From NCBI RefSeq assembly GCF_003626975.1, contig NZ_CP032616.1:868001-932000 (forward strand): a DNA stretch of 64,000 bases, written 5' to 3'. This document shows positions 44,373-53,844 of this stretch, piece by piece; position 1 is the stretch's first letter, and every line of letters begins with the position of its first letter. The notes beneath the pieces are model-generated. The model saw nothing but the letters and a program-made list of their open reading frames with translations, did not search any database and was not told where the DNA came from. Both the position numbers and the translations under genes were made by a program. This stretch comes from Pseudomonas sp. DY-1. GTDB lineage: Bacteria; Pseudomonadota; Gammaproteobacteria; Pseudomonadales; Pseudomonadaceae.

Positions 44373-45298
44373 CAGACACCTCCGCGAGCGGCGCGCTGGC
44401 GTTCGGCACGCAGCGCATAAACGGTCAGGACCAGCATCACCGCGGCCATCAACACCAGCGACAGGGCTGCGCCGAAGGGCCAGTTACGGGCGTCGCTGAA
44501 CTGCCGGAAGATCAGGTTGCCGAGCATCATCTTCGTCCCACCGCCCAGCAGTTCCGGGGCGATCATGGCGCCGAGGCAGGGCACGAAGGTGAGGATGGCG
44601 CCAGCGAGGATGCCCGGCTTGGCGATGGGCAGGACGACCTTGCGCAGGGTGCGCACGCGGCCGGCGTAGAGGTCTTGGGCGGCCTCCAGCAGGCGCATGT
44701 CCATTTTTTCGAGACAGGCGTAGATGGGCAGCACCACAAAGGGCGCATAGGTGTAGACCAGCCCCAGCAACACTGCGCCGTCGGTGTAGAGCAACTCCAG
44801 CGGCTGGTCGATCAGCCCCAGGCCCATCAGGCTGGTGTTGATCACGCCGCTGCCACGCAGTAGCAGGATCCAGGCGTAGGTACGAATGAGCAGGTTGGCC
44901 CAGAAGGGCACGGTGATCAGGAAGATCAGCAAACCACGGCGATGGGGCGGCTGCATCGACAGCCAGACCGCCACTGGGAAACCAACCAGCAGGGTGACTA
45001 GGGTTGTGGCTGCGGCGATACCCACCGAGCGCAGGGCGATCACCAGGTAGGAGTCGGCGAAGGCGAGGCTGTCGTCCAGTTGGCGCTCGAAGAGCAGCGA
45101 CAGATAGGACTCGGTGCTGAAGACGCGATTGACGCCGCCGTAGGGGTTGGCCTCCATCAGCGAATAGGCGACCACTATCAGGATCGGCAGGATCAGGAAC
45201 AGGCCGATGGCAACCAGGGCGGGTGACACGCCGAGGAAGCTCTGCATGGCCTGGCGGCGCGCAAGCAGGGCACCGGACGCAAGGGATGTCGGATTCAT
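44372..45298 (-). CDS. PotB-like ABC transporter permease
   Basis: This permease of about 308 residues has six predicted spans and the EAA loop MDMRLLEAAQDLYAGRVRTL. ALVAIGLFLILPILIVVAYS forms the first span. The ATG at 45298 is chosen over an upstream extension that is out of keeping with the family. It pairs with the PotC-like subunit through an overlapping start/stop. Confidence 0.92.
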   Translation of the reverse strand: MNPTSLASGALLARRQAMQSFLGVSPALVAIGLFLILPILIVVAYSLMEANPYGGVNRVFSTESYLSLLFERQLDDSLAFADSYLVIALRSVGIAAATTLVTLLVGFPVAVWLSMQPPHRRGLLIFLITVPFWANLLIRTYAWILLLRGSGVINTSLMGLGLIDQPLELLYTDGAVLLGLVYTYAPFVVLPIYACLEKMDMRLLEAAQDLYAGRVRTLRKVVLPIAKPGILAGAILTFVPCLGAMIAPELLGGGTKMMLGNLIFRQFSDARNWPFGAALSLVLMAAVMLVLTVYALRAERQRAARGGV

Positions 45299-45326
45299 GG
45301 CAGTTGACCGTTGGCAGGTGGCGGGT

Positions 45327-46451
45327 TCAATCCAGCAGCACGCTGGCGCTGTCCGGGTCGAGCAGCAGGGCGGCGGCTTCGCCAGGGCGGAAGCGCTGGC
45401 CCTGGCCACCACGGTTCGGCGTACGCACGGTCAGGCGGCTGCCATCACCGAGGCTGACGTGGTAGTGCAGGTCGGTGCCGAGGTAGATCTGGTTGTCGAC
45501 GCGGCAGGGAATGGCGCCGCCCTGGGCCGGCTCTACCAGATGCAGGCGTTCCGGGCGAATCGACAGGCAGACGTCCTGACCAGGCCTGACGCCTTCACGG
45601 GCGGCCGCGCGGAACGGCTTGCCGCCCGGCCCCTGGTAGATCGCCTGGTTGCCGTCTTCCTGCAGCAGCCGTGCCTCGATGAAATTGGTCTCGCCAATGA
45701 AGTCCGCCACGAAGCGATTGCGTGGTTGCTCGTAGATCTCGTCCGGGCGTCCGACCTGCTGGACCTGGCCTTCGGAGAGCACGGCGATGCGGTCGGACAT
45801 CGCCAGGGCTTCTTCCTGGTCGTGGGTGACGAAGATGAAGGTAATGCCGGTGCGCGCCTGGATGCTCTTCAGTTCCTCGCGCATGGCCTGGCGCAGCTTG
45901 AGATCGAGGGCTGAGAGCGGCTCGTCCAGTAGCAGGACCTTGGGATGCGGCGCCAGGGCGCGGGCCAGGGCCACACGCTGTTGCTGGCCGCCGGAGAGCT
46001 GGCTGGGACGGCGCTCGGCGAAGCGTTCCATCTGCACCATCGCGAGCATCTCGCGGACCCGCTCGGCCACCTGGGTGCGGTTCATGCGCTTGCCCATGGG
46101 GTGGGACTCCAGGCCAAAGGCGAGGTTCTCGGAAATGGTCATGTGGGGGAACAGGGCGTAGTGCTGGAACACAGTGTTGACCGGCCGTTGGAATGGTGGC
46201 AGGTCGGCGATGTTCTCGCCGTAGAGGAGGATTTCCCCAGCGCTGGGGAACTCGAACCCGGCGATCATCCGCAGCAATGTGGTCTTGCCGCAGCCGGAGG
46301 GGCCGAGGAGGGTGAAGAACTCGTTGTCGTGGATATCCAGATCCACGCTCTTCAGGGCTACCGGCCCGTTCTGCGGGTCGCCGTACACCTTGCGTACCGA
46401 ACGAACCGAGACCGCCGCCGCAGGCAACGGGACATGCACAGCATTCATCAC
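45327..46451 (-). CDS. PotA-like ABC transporter ATP-binding protein
   Basis: This 374-residue ATPase has Walker A LGPSGCGKTTLLRMI (near residue 55), the signature LSGGQQQRVALARAL, Walker B VLLLDEPLSALD, the H-loop FVTHDQEEALAMSD and a C-terminal TOBE domain. It is the first gene of the transporter-amidase operon. The divergent LysR gene lies across a 242-bp region whose AT-rich part (46620-46680) probably holds both promoters. Confidence 0.94.
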   Translation of the reverse strand: MMNAVHVPLPAAAVSVRSVRKVYGDPQNGPVALKSVDLDIHDNEFFTLLGPSGCGKTTLLRMIAGFEFPSAGEILLYGENIADLPPFQRPVNTVFQHYALFPHMTISENLAFGLESHPMGKRMNRTQVAERVREMLAMVQMERFAERRPSQLSGGQQQRVALARALAPHPKVLLLDEPLSALDLKLRQAMREELKSIQARTGITFIFVTHDQEEALAMSDRIAVLSEGQVQQVGRPDEIYEQPRNRFVADFIGETNFIEARLLQEDGNQAIYQGPGGKPFRAAAREGVRPGQDVCLSIRPERLHLVEPAQGGAIPCRVDNQIYLGTDLHYHVSLGDGSRLTVRTPNRGGQGQRFRPGEAAALLLDPDSASVLLD

Positions 46452-46693
46452 TACTTCTCCTGTTCCCTGTGGTTCGGGCGGCCGCGTATGCTGGCGGACG
46501 TCCCGGGCCTCGGGCTTTCGATTGTTGTTCTAGGCAGTCCCGGCAGTGCCGGGGCAACAGGGAGTTGATCGGGCGAGGTTGTTGTTCTTCGTGCCTCGGG
46601 ACCGATCATCTGGCAGGGGATGCGGCCTATAAAGCTCAATTTTCTTACATGTGCTATTAAAAAAACTAACAACTTGAAGGTGCCTTCGCGTCC

Positions 46694-47614
46694 ATGCCCA
46701 TTCGCCGTTTGCCACCCCTCAACGCCGTGCGCGCCTTCGAGGCTGCCGCTCAGTTGGGCAGCTATGTCGCTGCATCGAAGGCCCTGCATGTCACCCAGCC
46801 CGCCATCGGTCGCCATGTGAAGCTGCTGGAAGAGTGGCTCGGTGTGCGGCTGTTCGACCGCACTCCGCGTGGCGTCGAGCTCACGCCGGCTGGGCGTCAG
46901 TACTATGCGTGCATCAGTGCCGCCTTGGCGCAGATCGCCGATGCCGGTGACGAGGTGTCGAAGAAGGGCACCGTGCGCTGGCTGAAGATCCTCGCTGTGC
47001 CAGCCTTCGCCAAGCGTTGGCTGACCCCCAAACTGGAGGCCGTCAGTCGCATGCGGCCGGGGCTGAAGATCGTTATCGAGCCCAATTCCACCTTCACCGA
47101 AGTCGATGGCAAGAGCGCTGACCTGGGCATCGTCTATGGCATGCCGGGGGACTACAGCGGTGCCCGCACCATCCTCATGCAGCCAAGGGTTTTTCCTGTG
47201 TGCTCACCGGAATACCTGGCCCGCACCGGACCGATCGAAGGTGCTGAGGCGCTCGCCCGCCTCGATCTCATCCACTACGACAGCGAATGGTGGAACCTCT
47301 GGTTCGCCCGTGTCGGCGTCGACGTGCAGGTGAGTGCGGATGTGCTCTACGTCAGCAACGACTACGTGTTGTCACTGGCCGAGGGCGGGCGTGGGATTGC
47401 CCTGGCCAATGAAGTGCTGGTGCGTCGTGAACTGGAGAATGGCCTGCTGGTAAAGGCCGTCGATGTGGATGTGCCGCTGGAGAGCTACCAGCTGCTGACC
47501 CCGCCGGGGCCGGTGTCGGCGGATGTGGAGTGGTTCAGCGAATGGATCTCGATGGTCTTGCGGGAAGAGTTTCCGGAGGCGTTCGAGGGGGATGCAGGGG
47601 TGAAATCGTTGTAG
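46694..47614 (+). CDS. GcvA-like LysR-family regulator
   Basis: This 306-residue regulator begins MPIRRLPPLNAVRAFEAAAQ, the standard GcvA-subfamily N-terminus. The HTH is ALHVTQPAIGRHVKLLEEWL, followed by the LysR effector domain. It is divergent from the polyamine-type ABC/amidase operon and is the likely local regulator. Its TAG stop codon is supplied by the left arm of the REP doublet that begins at 47609. Confidence 0.93.
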   Translation: MPIRRLPPLNAVRAFEAAAQLGSYVAASKALHVTQPAIGRHVKLLEEWLGVRLFDRTPRGVELTPAGRQYYACISAALAQIADAGDEVSKKGTVRWLKILAVPAFAKRWLTPKLEAVSRMRPGLKIVIEPNSTFTEVDGKSADLGIVYGMPGDYSGARTILMQPRVFPVCSPEYLARTGPIEGAEALARLDLIHYDSEWWNLWFARVGVDVQVSADVLYVSNDYVLSLAEGGRGIALANEVLVRRELENGLLVKAVDVDVPLESYQLLTPPGPVSADVEWFSEWISMVLREEFPEAFEGDAGVKSL

Positions 47615-47709
47615 GGGCGATTTCAATCGCCAAGCAACCCGAAGGGATGCCATGCAGGGCCAGAGGGGGACACTGCGTGTCCCTTGGCCAATGAATTCGC
47701 CTCTACAAC
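47609..47709. repeat. Long-form REP doublet overlapping a stop codon
   Basis: Left arm TTGTAGGGGCGATTTCAATC and right arm CCAATGAATTCGCCTCTACA, about 100 bp in total. The TAG at 47612-47614 within the left arm terminates the LysR frame. The element lies between two convergent genes. Confidence 0.8.
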
Positions 47710-47726
47710 AAAAGGCTCAGACGGCC

Positions 47727-48437
47727 TCAGAACTTCTCGGCTTGCCCCAGATAGCGCCACTGTCCCACCGGCACCTTGCCCATGGGCACGCCGCCAATGC
47801 GGATGCGCTTCATGCCAACTACCTTCAGGCCAACGGCTGCGCAATAGGCCGCAATCAGTCCCTGCTTCGGGTTCTTCAGGGCGAAGCGCAGGTTGGTCTC
47901 GTTCTGCCAGCTGGCCTTCACCGGGGGCAATTCGCCGCCTTTGATGCGGATGCCGCGCTTGAGCTTGTCCAGACCGTTGTCGGCCATGGTGCCGGACACC
48001 TCGACCACATACTCCTGTTCCAGTTTCGCGGCGTCTTCGTTGAGCTTGCGCAAGGCGCGCCAGTCCTGGGTCAGTACCAGCAGGCCACTGGCGCCCGGCT
48101 GCAACGGCAGGGTGGTGGTCAGGCGGGCGAAGTGGCTACGCAGCAGGCGTACGCTGGCGCGATCTTCCGACCAGCGGCTTTCAGCGGTGAGCACGCGCTG
48201 AGCGGCTTCGAAGGAAAGGCCGGCGGGTTGGTTCATCAGCAGTGTCACTGGCTCCTGTGGCTCAGGCGTAGCGCCAGGGAGCAGGGCGACTGTCTGACCC
48301 TCTACCTTGAATTGCGGCTGTTCCACCACCTCGCCATCGACGGTGACCCAGCCACCCTCGATATAAAGTTCGGCCTCCCGGCGGGAGCAGCCGGTGAGTT
48401 CGACGATGCATTTGGACAGGCGGATGGGGTCGGTCAT
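47727..48437 (-). CDS. RsuA/RluB-type pseudouridine synthase fold protein without the catalytic Asp
   Basis: This protein of about 236 residues has an N-terminal S4 RNA-binding domain (IRLSKCIVELTGCSRREAE, then GGWVTVDGE) and a C-terminal RsuA/RluB/RluF-type domain. In active enzymes the catalytic Asp lies in GRLDxxTxGLLLLT. Here the aligned segment reads LPLQPGASGLLVLTQD, with Gln at the Asp position. The downstream EQEYVVEV and MKRIRIGGV blocks are intact. It may bind RNA without modifying it. The ATG at 48437 follows GGAGGGG. The frame extends further upstream without homology. Confidence 0.85.
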   Translation of the reverse strand: MTDPIRLSKCIVELTGCSRREAELYIEGGWVTVDGEVVEQPQFKVEGQTVALLPGATPEPQEPVTLLMNQPAGLSFEAAQRVLTAESRWSEDRASVRLLRSHFARLTTTLPLQPGASGLLVLTQDWRALRKLNEDAAKLEQEYVVEVSGTMADNGLDKLKRGIRIKGGELPPVKASWQNETNLRFALKNPKQGLIAAYCAAVGLKVVGMKRIRIGGVPMGKVPVGQWRYLGQAEKF

Positions 48438-48507
48438 GGGAACTGCCAGTGGAGGGGAAAGGGCGCAATGGTAAACCCTTTGGCGGCTTTCCTGTGGGCT
48501 TCCTGCC

Positions 48508-48604
48508 TGTAGGGGCGATTTCAATCGCCAAGGGCTGCGTAGCAGCCCATTCCCGGTCGGTGGGGCAGGTCTGCGGCCTGCTTGGCGAATGAATTCGCCC
48601 CCAC
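48508..48604. repeat. Long-form REP doublet
   Basis: Left arm TGTAGGGGCGATTTCAATCG and right arm GCGAATGAATTCGCCCCCAC, with the 50-bp spacer containing CTGCGGCCTGC. It fills the gap between the pxpC stop and the start of the pseudouridine-synthase-like gene. Confidence 0.8.
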
Positions 48605-48615
48605 CGAAGGAGCGC

Positions 48616-49533
48616 TCAGCTCCACCACCCGGCCAACGCCTTGCGATGTTCCTGATGGGCGGCTTCCTGCACCGTAGGCACGAAGTGCAGTGCGGCACCG
48701 GGCAGGCATTGCGCCAGGCGTGACACGGCCAGCGGAGTGAGGGCGCCGAGACGGGGGTAGCCGCCGATAGTCTGGCGGTCGTTGAGCAGGGCGATGGGCT
48801 GGCCGTCCGGTGGAACCTGCACGGCGCCCAGGGCGATGCCTTCGGAAATCATCGACTGGGTCCTGCATTCCAGTTTCGGCCCGAGCAGGCGCACGCCCAT
48901 GCGGTCGGCGCGGGTGTCCACTGTCCACTGGCTGTTGAAGGCGTCGAACAGGCTCTGCCCGGAAAAGTCGCCGATCTGCGCGCCCAGGATCAGCTCCAGG
49001 CGGGCTGCTGCGCTGAAGTCTGGTATCTGCGCGCGCGGCATGTTGCGCACTTGTGGAGTCTCGTCCTGCCAATGGAGTTGGTCACCCACGGCCAGGGCCT
49101 TGCCATTCGCGTTCAGGCCGCCCAGCTCTTCACGAGCCACCGTGGACAGGCTGCCCAGTTGCCGCTCGCCCTGGAAGCCGCCCGGTGCTGCAAGGTAGGC
49201 GCGAGCACCCTGGCGAGGATGGGCAAAAGCCAGGCGCTGGCCGCTGCGTACCTTGAAGGCGCCCCAGGCGGGCAGTGGCTGGCCGTCGAGCGCGGCGCCC
49301 AGGTCGGCACCGGCGATGGCCAGGTTGCCGTCCCGCTGGCAGGTGAGGCTGAAGGCGCCAAGGCCGACCTCCACAACTGCTGCATCCAGCTGATTGCTCA
49401 GCAGCCAGTTTGCCCAGCCCATGGATACCCAGTCCAGCGCGCCGCCCTGGGTAACGCCCAGGTGACGGCAGCCGAAACGGCCCCGGTCCTGGAGCAGGAT
49501 GAAGGGCGTGCTGCGGTCGATCACGAGGCTCAT
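48616..49533 (-). CDS. pxpC: 5-oxoprolinase subunit C (biotin-dependent carboxyltransferase fold)
   Basis: This 305-residue KipA/PxpC-type subunit of ATP-dependent 5-oxoprolinase opens the 5-oxoproline ring to glutamate together with PxpA and PxpB. Family blocks are LQDRGRFGCRHLGVTQGGAL, GAFSLTCQRDGNLAIAGADL, AYLAAPGGFQG and LLNDRQTIGGYPRLG. The start overlaps the pxpB stop by 4 nt (ATGA at 49530-49533). The gene order is A-B-C on the minus strand. Confidence 0.94.
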   Translation of the reverse strand: MSLVIDRSTPFILLQDRGRFGCRHLGVTQGGALDWVSMGWANWLLSNQLDAAVVEVGLGAFSLTCQRDGNLAIAGADLGAALDGQPLPAWGAFKVRSGQRLAFAHPRQGARAYLAAPGGFQGERQLGSLSTVAREELGGLNANGKALAVGDQLHWQDETPQVRNMPRAQIPDFSAAARLELILGAQIGDFSGQSLFDAFNSQWTVDTRADRMGVRLLGPKLECRTQSMISEGIALGAVQVPPDGQPIALLNDRQTIGGYPRLGALTPLAVSRLAQCLPGAALHFVPTVQEAAHQEHRKALAGWWS

Positions 49534-50243
49534 GGCAGGGTCTCCAGCGGGGTGTCGTCGCCGCCCAGGCGGATGAATTCGGCACGGTCGACGGGCTCGA
49601 AGCGCACTCGGTCGCCAGCCTGCAGCAGGCTGTAGCCGGGAAGCTCCAGGTCGAACAGGCGCACCGGCGTGCGTCCCAGCAGGTTCCAGCCGCCGGGGCT
49701 TTCCACCGGGTAGACCGCAGTCTGCCGTTCGGCGATGCCGACGCTGCCGGGGGCGATGCGCTTGCGTGGCGTGGTCAGTCGTGGCGCGGCGAGCGCTTCC
49801 TCCACCAGACCCATGAAGGCGAAACCGGGGGTGAAGCCGAGGGCGAATACCTGGTACTCGCGCTGGCTGTGCCGCTGCACCAACTCAGCCACGCTCAGGT
49901 GCTTGCGCTGGGCCAGCGGCTCAAGGTCCGGGCCCACGCTCGGGTCATACCACGTGGGGATGACATGGCTGCGGCCGCTGGCACGGGTTTCCGGGCAGAG
50001 GTCGGCGAGGGCACCGGCAATCAGTTCACGGGCCTGGCGCGGGTCCAGTTGCTGGAGGTCGTAGTGCAGCAGCAGGGTGGTGTAGGAGGGCACCAGATCT
50101 ACCAGCGCGGCGCCGAAGGTTTCACGCAGGCGAATGCCGGCTGCCAGCATCCACGGCATGTTGGCTTCGTCGATGCGGTCGAACAGGCGCAGGATGAAGG
50201 CGTCGATCGAGGCGACTTCGATGCGCAGGAGCGGCGTGGTCAT
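49530..50243 (-). CDS. pxpB: 5-oxoprolinase subunit B (KipI-like)
   Basis: This 237-residue PxpB/KipI-family protein carries the blocks [31 protein letters not shown] (the conserved GFxPGFxYLG region), [20 protein letters not shown] and [16 protein letters not shown]. It overlaps pxpA and pxpC by 4 nt each, so the three subunits are translationally coupled. Confidence 0.94.
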   Translation of the reverse strand: MTTPLLRIEVASIDAFILRLFDRIDEANMPWMLAAGIRLRETFGAALVDLVPSYTTLLLHYDLQQLDPRQARELIAGALADLCPETRASGRSHVIPTWYDPSVGPDLEPLAQRKHLSVAELVQRHSQREYQVFALGFTPGFAFMGLVEEALAAPRLTTPRKRIAPGSVGIAERQTAVYPVESPGGWNLLGRTPVRLFDLELPGYSLLQAGDRVRFEPVDRAEFIRLGGDDTPLETLP

Positions 50244-50983
50244 TGGGCCTCCAGTGCTTCACGTATGCGTTTGACCGCGGCGATCGAGCCGGGGTTGTCG
50301 CCGTGAACGCAGAGGGTGTGGGCCTTCAGCGGCAGGTCGCTGCCATCGCTGGCGCGCAGGGAGTCGCCACGGGCGAGGGTGATGGCCTGGGCCACCACCT
50401 GCTCCGGGTCGTGGTGTACCGCACCGGGCAGGTTGCGCGACACGAGGTAGCCGTTGCCGTCGTAGGCCCGGTCGGCGAAAGCTTCGAACCAGAGTTCCAC
50501 TCCATGCTCATCGCCGATGGCCTGGGCAGCGTCGTTGTCGCGGGTGCTCATGAGCATCAGTGGCAATTGCGCGTCGTAGGCCGCCACGGCGCGCATCACG
50601 GCGGCGAGGATGGCCGGGTCGCGCATCATGTCCTGGTACAGCGCACCATGGGGCTTCACGTAGCTGACGCGGGCACCCTGGGCGCGGCACAGGCCGTCGA
50701 GGGCGCCGATCTGGTAGAGCATCAGGTCTTCCACTTCGGCTGGCGAGCAGGCCAGGGAGCGGCGCCCGAAGCCCACCAGGTCCGGATAGCCGGGATGGGC
50801 ACCGATGCTTACCCGGTGCTTCACCGCCAGTGCGATGGTGCGGCGCATGGTGCCGGGGTCGCCGGCGTGGAAGCCGCAGGCGATGTTGGCGCAGTCGATC
50901 AGCGGCATGACTTCGGCATCCAGGCCCATGGTCCAGGCTCCGAAGCTTTCACCGATATCGCAATTCAGCAGCAGTCTGCTCAT
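50240..50983 (-). CDS. pxpA: 5-oxoprolinase subunit A (LamB/YcsF family)
   Basis: This 247-residue LamB/YcsF-type protein carries the blocks [56 protein letters not shown] and [10 protein letters not shown]. In 5-oxoprolinase it is the hydrolytic/phosphate-accepting partner of PxpBC. The ATG at 50983 has GGAG upstream and gives the family N-terminus. It lies 26 nt downstream of the porin gene in one operon. Confidence 0.94.
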   Translation of the reverse strand: MSRLLLNCDIGESFGAWTMGLDAEVMPLIDCANIACGFHAGDPGTMRRTIALAVKHRVSIGAHPGYPDLVGFGRRSLACSPAEVEDLMLYQIGALDGLCRAQGARVSYVKPHGALYQDMMRDPAILAAVMRAVAAYDAQLPLMLMSTRDNDAAQAIGDEHGVELWFEAFADRAYDGNGYLVSRNLPGAVHHDPEQVVAQAITLARGDSLRASDGSDLPLKAHTLCVHGDNPGSIAAVKRIREALEAQ

Positions 50984-51009
50984 GGTCTGTTCTCCAGGCA
51001 GGTCCCGTC

Positions 51010-52236
51010 CTACCACAGCGCCAGGCTGTAGCTGAGGATCAGGCGGTTCTCATCGAGGTCATTGGCGAAGTTGGAGCGCACCGTGGCGTTGCGCCATTTC
51101 AGTCCGAGGTTCTTCAGCGGGCCGCTCTGGATCACGTAGGCGATGTCGGTGTTGCGTTCCCACTCCTCACCGTCGTTGCCAGTGGCGCGCTGGACGTGAT
51201 CGCCAGCGATATAGCGGCTCATGAAGGTCAGGCCGGGCACGCCAAGGGCGGCGAAGTCGTAGTCGTAGCGCAGTTGCCAGGAGCGTTCGCCGGCATTGGC
51301 GAAGTCTCCGATCTGCACGAAGTTCACCAGGTACGGGTCGCTGCCGGCGATGTAGGGGAAGGGGTCATCTCCCGACATGCGCTGGTAGCCAGCCCCCAGG
51401 GCATGGCTGCCAGCCTTGAGAGTGAAGAGGGCGCCGCTGGCCTTGTTGTCCAGGTCGCGGAAGTTGCCGTCCTCGCGGGACAGGGCGTAGCGCAGGTCGC
51501 TCTTGAGCGACAGCTGTTCGCCCAGGGCGAGGGTGTGCACCAGCCCGGCAAAGGTCTGGCGGTAGATGTCTTCCAGCTGTCCGTAGTGCAGGCTCGCGGT
51601 CAGCGCCGGGCTGACGCGATAGTCGCCGCCGCCGAAGTTGAAGGCGTCGCTCTGGCCACCGATGCGGTTGGCGCTGAACTCCTGGTAGTCGCTGGAGCTG
51701 TTCAGCTTGATGCGGTCGAGACGGCCGCCCTGCAGGGTCAGGTTGTCGATCTCCTGCACGTTGAGCAGCGCGCCACGGAACAGTTGCGGTAGCAGGCGCG
51801 AGTCGTTGGCTGAAACGATGGGACTCTTGAAGTGCAACGCGCCAGCCTTGAGTACGCTGTTGGATACCTTCAGCTTGCCGGTCAGGCCGAGCTTGGAATA
51901 GTCGTCCTGGGAGCCGCCGGATTGGTCGGCCGGCAGCAGGCCGGTGCCGGCGGTGCCGTCGCCGGAGTCCAACTTGACCCCGAGCAGGCCGATGGCATCG
52001 GCGCCAACGCCGATGGTGCCTTCGGTGTAGCCCGATTCCAGGCGCAGCAGGAAGCCCTGGGCCCATTCTTCGGCCTTGTCGCGGGCGCCGCTCTGGCGGA
52101 AGTCGCGGCTGAAGTAGAAATTGCGCAGCTCCAGGCTGGCGTGGCTGTCTTCAAGCAGTTCCGACTGGGCGAGCAGGGGCCAGCCCAGTCCGCTGCCGGC
52201 TATCAGCACGGCAGCCAGACGGGTGTTCGGGTGCAT
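51010..52236 (-). CDS. OprD-family outer-membrane porin
   Basis: This 408-residue protein has a signal peptide (about residues 1-24) and an OprD-type 18-stranded barrel rich in alternating hydrophobic/polar strands. It ends in a terminal aromatic signature (SLALW; final Trp). Blocks such as [30 protein letters not shown] and [20 protein letters not shown] are OprD-like. OprD porins admit small carboxylates and amino acids. Placement between pxpA and an MFS gene suggests uptake of pyroglutamate or a related substrate (inference). Confidence 0.94.
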   Translation of the reverse strand: MHPNTRLAAVLIAGSGLGWPLLAQSELLEDSHASLELRNFYFSRDFRQSGARDKAEEWAQGFLLRLESGYTEGTIGVGADAIGLLGVKLDSGDGTAGTGLLPADQSGGSQDDYSKLGLTGKLKVSNSVLKAGALHFKSPIVSANDSRLLPQLFRGALLNVQEIDNLTLQGGRLDRIKLNSSSDYQEFSANRIGGQSDAFNFGGGDYRVSPALTASLHYGQLEDIYRQTFAGLVHTLALGEQLSLKSDLRYALSREDGNFRDLDNKASGALFTLKAGSHALGAGYQRMSGDDPFPYIAGSDPYLVNFVQIGDFANAGERSWQLRYDYDFAALGVPGLTFMSRYIAGDHVQRATGNDGEEWERNTDIAYVIQSGPLKNLGLKWRNATVRSNFANDLDENRLILSYSLALW

Positions 52237-52265
52237 GGGGGAATCCTGGGTGGGATGGGGCTCGG

Positions 52266-53549
52266 TCAGATTTCCAGTTGCTTGCCGCGTGTTTCCGGCA
52301 GGCTGAGTGCCGCGAGGATGACCACCCCGTAGGACACGGCGGCGAACCCGCCGATGCCCACGCCCAGCGAGACGTGCTGGCTGAGGATACCGATCAGCAT
52401 CGGGAAGAGAGCGGCGACGGCGCGGCCGATGTTGTAGCAGAAGCCCTGGCCCGAACCCCGGATGCGGGTGGGGAACAGCTCGGTGAGGAAGGAACCCATG
52501 CCGCTGAAGATGCCCGAGGCGAAGAAGCCCAGGGGGAAGCCCAGCCAGAGCATGGCGGCATTGCTGACCGGTAGCTGGGTGTAGAGCAGCACCACGATGA
52601 AGGAGCCGACGGCGAAGAGGATGAAGTTCTTCTTGCGGCCGATGAGGTCAGTGAGGAAGGCACTGATGACATAGCCCACGTAGGAGCCGAAGATCACCAT
52701 CGCCAGGTAGCCGCCGGTGCCCAGTACGGTCAGGCCGCGCTCGGCCTTGAGGAAGGTCGGCAGCCAGGACGTGATGGCGTAGTAGCCGCCCAGGGCTCCG
52801 GTGGTCAGCAGCGAGGCGCGCAGGGTGATGCTGAGCATGCCGGGGGCGAAGATCTCGTAGAAATTGACCTTCTCGGCGCCCTGGTTGTGCTTGCGGGCTT
52901 CCTTGTAGATTTCCGGCTCTTTCACCAGGCGACGGACGACGATGACGAAGATCGCCGGCAGCAGGCCCAGCATGAACAGGGCGCGCCAGGCGTCTTCCGG
53001 CGCGAGGATGCTGAACATCAGGGCATACAGCAGGGCGGTCATGCCCCAGCCGAGGGCCCAGCCGGATTGCACCAGGCCCACGGCCTTGCCACGATCCTTG
53101 GCCTTGATGACTTCGCCGATCAGCACTGCACCGGCAGTCCACTCGCCGCCGAAACCGAAGCCCATCAGGGTGCGGGCGATCAGCAGTTGTTCATAGCTCT
53201 GCGCGAGGCCGCAGAGGAAGGTGAAGAAGGCGAACCAGAGCACCGTCAGTTGCAGGGTCAGCACGCGGCCGATGCGGTCGGAGAGGATGCCGGCAACCCA
53301 GCCACCGGCGGCGGAGGCGAGGAGGGTGAGGGTGTGGATGAGGCCGGCTTCACCGGTGGTGATACCCCAGATGGCGATCAGCGTAGGAATGACAAAGCTG
53401 AGCATCTGGGTGTCCATGCCGTCCAGGCCGTAGCCTATCTTGCAGCTCCAGAAGGTCCGTCGTTCCTGCTTGCTGAGGGCCCGGTACCAGCCGAAATGGC
53501 CGCCCTGGTCGATGTCCAGGCCGCCCGCGTGGGTCGCGTGTTTTTCCAT
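52266..53549 (-). CDS. MFS transporter (sugar/carboxylate family)
   Basis: This inner-membrane transporter of about 427 residues has 12 spans and the MFS motif GILSDRIGRVLTLQLT after TM2 (motif A). GFGFGGEWTAGAVLIGEVI in TM4 (motif D2/PROSITE sugar transport 2) and LTDLIGRKKN after TM8 are also present. It resembles the JEN1/ShiA-like metabolite:H+ symporter group with substrates such as lactate, benzoate or glutamate analogues. It is the first gene of the pxp operon (MFS-porin-pxpA-pxpB-pxpC). GGAG precedes the ATG at 53549. Confidence 0.92.
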   Translation of the reverse strand: MEKHATHAGGLDIDQGGHFGWYRALSKQERRTFWSCKIGYGLDGMDTQMLSFVIPTLIAIWGITTGEAGLIHTLTLLASAAGGWVAGILSDRIGRVLTLQLTVLWFAFFTFLCGLAQSYEQLLIARTLMGFGFGGEWTAGAVLIGEVIKAKDRGKAVGLVQSGWALGWGMTALLYALMFSILAPEDAWRALFMLGLLPAIFVIVVRRLVKEPEIYKEARKHNQGAEKVNFYEIFAPGMLSITLRASLLTTGALGGYYAITSWLPTFLKAERGLTVLGTGGYLAMVIFGSYVGYVISAFLTDLIGRKKNFILFAVGSFIVVLLYTQLPVSNAAMLWLGFPLGFFASGIFSGMGSFLTELFPTRIRGSGQGFCYNIGRAVAALFPMLIGILSQHVSLGVGIGGFAAVSYGVVILAALSLPETRGKQLEI

Positions 53550-53844
53550 GGGGTTCTCCGATCGCTGTTCTTGGCGTTGTATGAGCATTCGGCGGATGCG
53601 GAGTCGACGCCCGCAGCCTGTGGGCGGATTCTTGTGCCGGGGTTGGTGGACCGTCCAACTAATTAAAGCGGCCGCCGGGGATAAGAAATTCCGATACCCG
53701 ATCAGTGGTGCCAGGATCGAAGATGCACGCGCTGTGCGCAGACGGCGTTCGTCGTTCCGAAGACGGCCTGGCACAGGAAGTGCTTGAATCTACTGTATCT
53801 TTTCGCCCTTGCTGCGTTTGACTCATTGCTTGCCGGTAATCGCC

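Noticed and set aside
50243..51031. Open frame of 262 codons antisense to pxpA
   Set aside because: It is a shadow of a clear LamB/YcsF gene and overlaps the coupled pxpA-pxpB junction.
52887..53666. Open frame of 259 codons antisense to the MFS gene
   Set aside because: Shadow frame. The minus strand has 12 membrane spans and MFS motifs.
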